Assembly (NCBI GenBank): GCA_947625765.1 | Contig: CANQPP010000004.1 | Coordinates: 1-64,000, forward strand | DNA from: an uncultured Clostridia bacterium | GTDB taxonomy: Bacteria; Bacillota; Clostridia; Christensenellales; UBA1750 | DNA length: 64,000 nt | Reading direction: 5' to 3' | Shown here: one piece after another, positions 60,610-64,000 of the stretch | How the letters are laid out: the number at the start of each line of letters is the position of its first letter | Position numbering within the stretch: position 1 is the first letter of the stretch | Translations under genes and position numbers: made by a program | Notes under the pieces: model-generated | Database searches by the model: none | What the model saw: only the letters and a program-made list of their open reading frames with translations | Told to the model about the DNA's origin: nothing

Positions 60610-61704
60610 ATGACCCGCGAGGAAGGCTGCCTGCTGTGGCTGACGCTGGTGCAGGGCCTGGGCAACCGGGGGATCGAGAAGCTGCTCTCCTCCTTCGGCA
60701 GCGCGCAGGACGTGTACGACGCGGGGTATGGCGCCTGGGCGCAGGTCGTGGGAGAGAGCCTGGCCGCGAGGATGCGGGAAAGACAGGACCCCGAGCGGAT
60801 CAACGCCCACTTTAAGCGGGTGCGCCAGATGGGCGGGGACATACTCACCCGCGCCCATCCGCTCTATCCCAAGGCCCTGGCCGAAACGCCGGACGCCCCG
60901 TACACGCTGTACGCATTGGGGGACTTATCCTTGCTCCAGGGCGAGCTGGTGGCCGTGATCGGCTCCCGCAACATGAGCCGCGATGGGGAGAGGGCCGCCG
61001 CGCTGTTCGGCGCGGGGCTGGCCCGCGCGGGCGTGACGGTGGTCTCAGGGCTTGCCCGGGGCGCGGACGGCACGGCGCAGAAGGCCGCGCTGGACGCCGG
61101 GGGCAAGAGCATCGGCGTCTTGGGCTGCGGGCTGGACGTGTTCTACCCGCCGGAAAACGAGCCCTTGCAGAGGCGGCTGGCCAGGGAAGGTCTGCTGCTC
61201 AGCGAATGCCCGCCGGGCACGCCGGCCCGGGGCTGGCAGTTCTCCGCCCGCAACCGCATCATCGCGGGCCTCTCCCGCGGCGTGGTCGTGGTGGAGGCGG
61301 GCGAGAAGTCCGGCGCGCTGGTGACGGCCGGTTACGCCGTGGACTACGACCGGGAGCTGTTCGCCGTCCCCGGCAGCATCTTTTTGCCCCAGAGCGCGGG
61401 CAGCAACCAGCTGCTGCGCTTTAGCGCCCTGCCGGCCTTGGGGCCGGAGGACGTGCTGAATACGTTAGGTTTGGACACGAAGGCCGCCCCCGGCCCGAAG
61501 GCAGAGCCCCTGCCGGAGGGGCTGAACGCCGAGGAGCGGGCCCTGTGCCAGATCCTTCGGCGCGGGGAATGCTCCTTCGACGATCTGGTGGAATTTTCGT
61601 CCATGGAGCCCGGGAAGCTAAATTCGCTCTTGACAATGCTGGAAATGCGGGGAATAATAATCAAGACGCCCGGCCGCTTTTACGCGCTGTCCGGCGGCGC
61701 GTGA
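60610..61704 (+). CDS. dprA: DNA-processing protein DprA
   Basis: 'AVIGSRNMSRDGERAAALFGAGLARAGVTVVSGLARGADGTAQKAALDAGGKSIGVLGCGLDV'. Confidence 0.96.
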   Translation: MTREEGCLLWLTLVQGLGNRGIEKLLSSFGSAQDVYDAGYGAWAQVVGESLAARMRERQDPERINAHFKRVRQMGGDILTRAHPLYPKALAETPDAPYTLYALGDLSLLQGELVAVIGSRNMSRDGERAAALFGAGLARAGVTVVSGLARGADGTAQKAALDAGGKSIGVLGCGLDVFYPPENEPLQRRLAREGLLLSECPPGTPARGWQFSARNRIIAGLSRGVVVVEAGEKSGALVTAGYAVDYDRELFAVPGSIFLPQSAGSNQLLRFSALPALGPEDVLNTLGLDTKAAPGPKAEPLPEGLNAEERALCQILRRGECSFDDLVEFSSMEPGKLNSLLTMLEMRGIIIKTPGRFYALSGGA

Positions 61705-61732
61705 AGTACAATCGGGATGCGGAGGATGAAGC

Positions 61733-63832
61733 ATGGCAAACGGCTACAAACTGGTGATCGTGGAGTCGCCCGCAAAGGCGAAGACCATTGGAAAATATTT
61801 GGGAAAGGGCTATAAGGTGGAGGCCTGCAACGGCCACGTGCGCGACCTGCCCAAGAGCCAGATCGGCGTGGACGTGGAGCACGACTTCGAGCCCAAATAC
61901 ATCACCATCCGCGGGCGCGGGGAAATTTTGGACAGGATCCGGAAGGAAGCCAAGGGCGCGACCTCCGTGATCCTGGCAACCGACCCCGACCGCGAGGGCG
62001 AGGCCATTTCCTGGCACCTGGCCTCCGTGCTCAAGATCGACCCCGCCTCCAAGTGCCGCGTGGAGTTCAACGAGATCACCTCCCAGGCCATCAAGACGGC
62101 CATGAAGAAGCCCCGGCCGCTGGACTTATCCTTGGTGGACGCCCAGCAGGCCCGCCGCGTGATGGACCGCCTGGTGGGCTACAAGATCAGCCCGCTGCTC
62201 TGGGCCAAGGTGCGCAAGGGCCTGTCCGCGGGCCGCGTGCAGTCCGTGGCCACCCGCATGATCGTGGACCGCGAGGCCGAGATCGAGGCCTTCGAGCCGA
62301 AGGAATACTGGACGCTCACCGGCCGCTTCCGCGACGGGCAGATGCGCTTTGAGGCCCGCTTTTTCGGACGGGCGGACGAAAAGCAGGAGATCGCCTCCAA
62401 GGAGGAGGCCGAGGCTTTAGAGGAAAAGCTGCGGGACCTGGAGTTCCACGTGCGGCAGGTCAAGTGGGGCGAAAAGCGCAAGAACCCGCCCGCGCCATTC
62501 ACTACCTCCAACCTGCAGCAGGAGGCCGTGCGCAAGCTGGGCTTCACCACCCGCAAGACCATGCAGGTGGCGCAGGTGCTCTACGAGGGCGTGGAGGTCA
62601 AGGGCCACGGCACCATCGGCCTGATCAGCTACATGCGCACAGACTCCACCCGCCTCTCCCAGGAGGCGGTCAGCGCCGCCAGGGAGCATATCTTAAAGAC
62701 CTACGCCCCCGAATACCTGCCGGAGAAGCCCAACGTCTACGTGGGCCGCAAGAACGCCCAGGACGCCCACGAGGCCATCCGCCCCACCAACGCCGCCCTG
62801 ACGCCGGAGCAGGTGAAGGATTCCCTGCCCCGCGACCAGTACAGGCTCTATAAGCTCATCTACGACAGGTTCTTAGCCAGCCAGATGACGCCCGCCGTGT
62901 ACGACACGCTCTCCTTCCAGGCCGAGGCAGGCCCCTGGCAGTTCCGCTTCGGCAGCCAGAAGAAGCGCTTCCCCGGCTTTACCGCCATCTACGAGGAGGG
63001 CCAGGACGAGCCCGGCGAAAAGGAGAGCGCCCTGCCCCAGGTGAAGGAGGACGACCGGGTGCAGCTGCAAGCTTTAAGCGCCGAGCAGCACTTCACCCAG
63101 CCGCCCGCCCGCTTTACCGAGGCTTCTTTGGTCCGCGCCATGGAGGAAAAGGGCATCGGCCGCCCGTCCACCTACGCGCCCACCATCTCCACCATACTCT
63201 CCCGCGGCTACGTGGTCTCCCGGGGCAAGTCGCTCTACCCCACGGAGCTGGGCGTTCTGGTCACGGAGATGATGAAGGAGCACTTCTCCCGCATCGTGGA
63301 CGAGCAGTTCACCGCGGACATGGAGGAGAAGCTGGATCAGGTGGAGGAGGAAGGCACCGACTGGCACGGCGTGATCCGCGAGTTCTACGCCCCCTTCAGC
63401 CGCGAGCTGGAGCAGGCGGAAAAGACCATCGAGAAGGTGGAGGTCCGCGACGAGGTCTCCGACATCCCCTGCGAAAAGTGCGGGGCGCTGATGGTCTATA
63501 AGACCGGGCGCTTCGGCCGCTTCCTGGCCTGCCCCAACTTCCCCGCCTGCCGCCACACGCAGCCCATCGTGGAGAAGGTCAACGCCCACTGCCCCAAGTG
63601 CGGGGCTGCGGTGATCCGCCGCTCCACCCGCAAGGGCCGTGTGTTCTTCGGGTGTGAAAGGTACCCCGAGTGCGACTACACCTCCTGGGACCTGCCCGTG
63701 GACGATCTGTGTGAAAAGTGCGGCGGCCACATGGTGCGCAAGTACGACCGCAAGCACGACCAGGCCTACAACCTGTGCATCAACGAGGAATGCAAGCACC
63801 GCCAGAACGTAGAGACGGAGGAGGAACGGTGA
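61733..63832 (+). CDS. topA: DNA topoisomerase I
   Basis: '[36 protein letters not shown]', '[14 protein letters not shown]', C-terminal zinc ribbons. Confidence 0.98.
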   Translation: MANGYKLVIVESPAKAKTIGKYLGKGYKVEACNGHVRDLPKSQIGVDVEHDFEPKYITIRGRGEILDRIRKEAKGATSVILATDPDREGEAISWHLASVLKIDPASKCRVEFNEITSQAIKTAMKKPRPLDLSLVDAQQARRVMDRLVGYKISPLLWAKVRKGLSAGRVQSVATRMIVDREAEIEAFEPKEYWTLTGRFRDGQMRFEARFFGRADEKQEIASKEEAEALEEKLRDLEFHVRQVKWGEKRKNPPAPFTTSNLQQEAVRKLGFTTRKTMQVAQVLYEGVEVKGHGTIGLISYMRTDSTRLSQEAVSAAREHILKTYAPEYLPEKPNVYVGRKNAQDAHEAIRPTNAALTPEQVKDSLPRDQYRLYKLIYDRFLASQMTPAVYDTLSFQAEAGPWQFRFGSQKKRFPGFTAIYEEGQDEPGEKESALPQVKEDDRVQLQALSAEQHFTQPPARFTEASLVRAMEEKGIGRPSTYAPTISTILSRGYVVSRGKSLYPTELGVLVTEMMKEHFSRIVDEQFTADMEEKLDQVEEEGTDWHGVIREFYAPFSRELEQAEKTIEKVEVRDEVSDIPCEKCGALMVYKTGRFGRFLACPNFPACRHTQPIVEKVNAHCPKCGAAVIRRSTRKGRVFFGCERYPECDYTSWDLPVDDLCEKCGGHMVRKYDRKHDQAYNLCINEECKHRQNVETEEER

Positions 63833-64000
63833 GGGCCACGGTGATCGGCGCGGGCCTGGCCGGCAGCGAGGCCGCCTGGCAGCTGGCCCTGCGCGGCGTG
63901 CCCGTCACGCTCTGCGAGATGAAGCCCGCCCGCTTTTCCCCCGCCCACAAGATGGAGGGCTTCGCGGAGCTGGTCTGCTCCAACTCCCTGCGCTCCGACC
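63829..64000 (+). CDS. trmFO: tRNA (uracil-5-)-methyltransferase TrmFO, 5' part (truncated by window end)
   Basis: '[55 protein letters not shown]', GTG start overlapping the topA stop. Confidence 0.93.
   Translation, partial: MRATVIGAGLAGSEAAWQLALRGVPVTLCEMKPARFSPAHKMEGFAELVCSNSLRSD

Noticed and set aside
61733-63832. Multiple zinc ribbons at the topA C-terminus
   Set aside because: Normal for bacterial topoisomerase I.

Overview
High-GC (roughly 65% by eye) chromosomal window, most consistent with a Clostridia-like Firmicute. It is mostly housekeeping genes. Left part: a hybrid histidine kinase with a solute-binding lipoprotein; a PadR/DUF2812 pair; a 4Fe-4S membrane protein; an OmpR-type two-component system with an ABC exporter; two tRNA-Met genes; polA-coaE; a lytic transglycosylase; an oligopeptide-type binding protein; and a minus-strand envelope-polymer cluster (S11 family protein, Wzz-like, CpsD-like, LCP). 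Middle part: a MATE transporter, lepA-hemW, a 2-oxoacid:ferredoxin oxidoreductase operon ending in an araD-like gene, a GH127 protein, and scpAB-ftsK-rimO-pgsA-cinA-recA-rny. Right part: ybaB-recR, an FAD oxidoreductase, a lower-GC patch of small genes, a CotH/VTC/DUF4956 cluster, ylqF-rnhB-yraN, a giant GT-C protein with GtrA, comM-dprA-topA and a partial trmFO. The strongest non-routine signals are: (1) five back-to-back perfect GC-rich hairpins between rnhB and yraN, the last containing a near-ideal G-quadruplex motif, with smaller related arrays elsewhere; (2) a triple 7-bp hairpin leader just downstream of a promoter; (3) tandem 11-bp repeats shared between a response regulator promoter and a neighbouring ABC operon, a likely regulon signature; (4) an S11 carboxypeptidase homologue that has lost all three catalytic motifs; (5) a truncated duplicate of the oxidoreductase gamma-subunit start that differs from the intact copy only synonymously; (6) a CotH-VTC-DUF4956 surface/phosphate module; (7) a 13-G tract positioned so that slippage would fuse an upstream start to a membrane protein. 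All calls come from reading the sequence; no database search was run.
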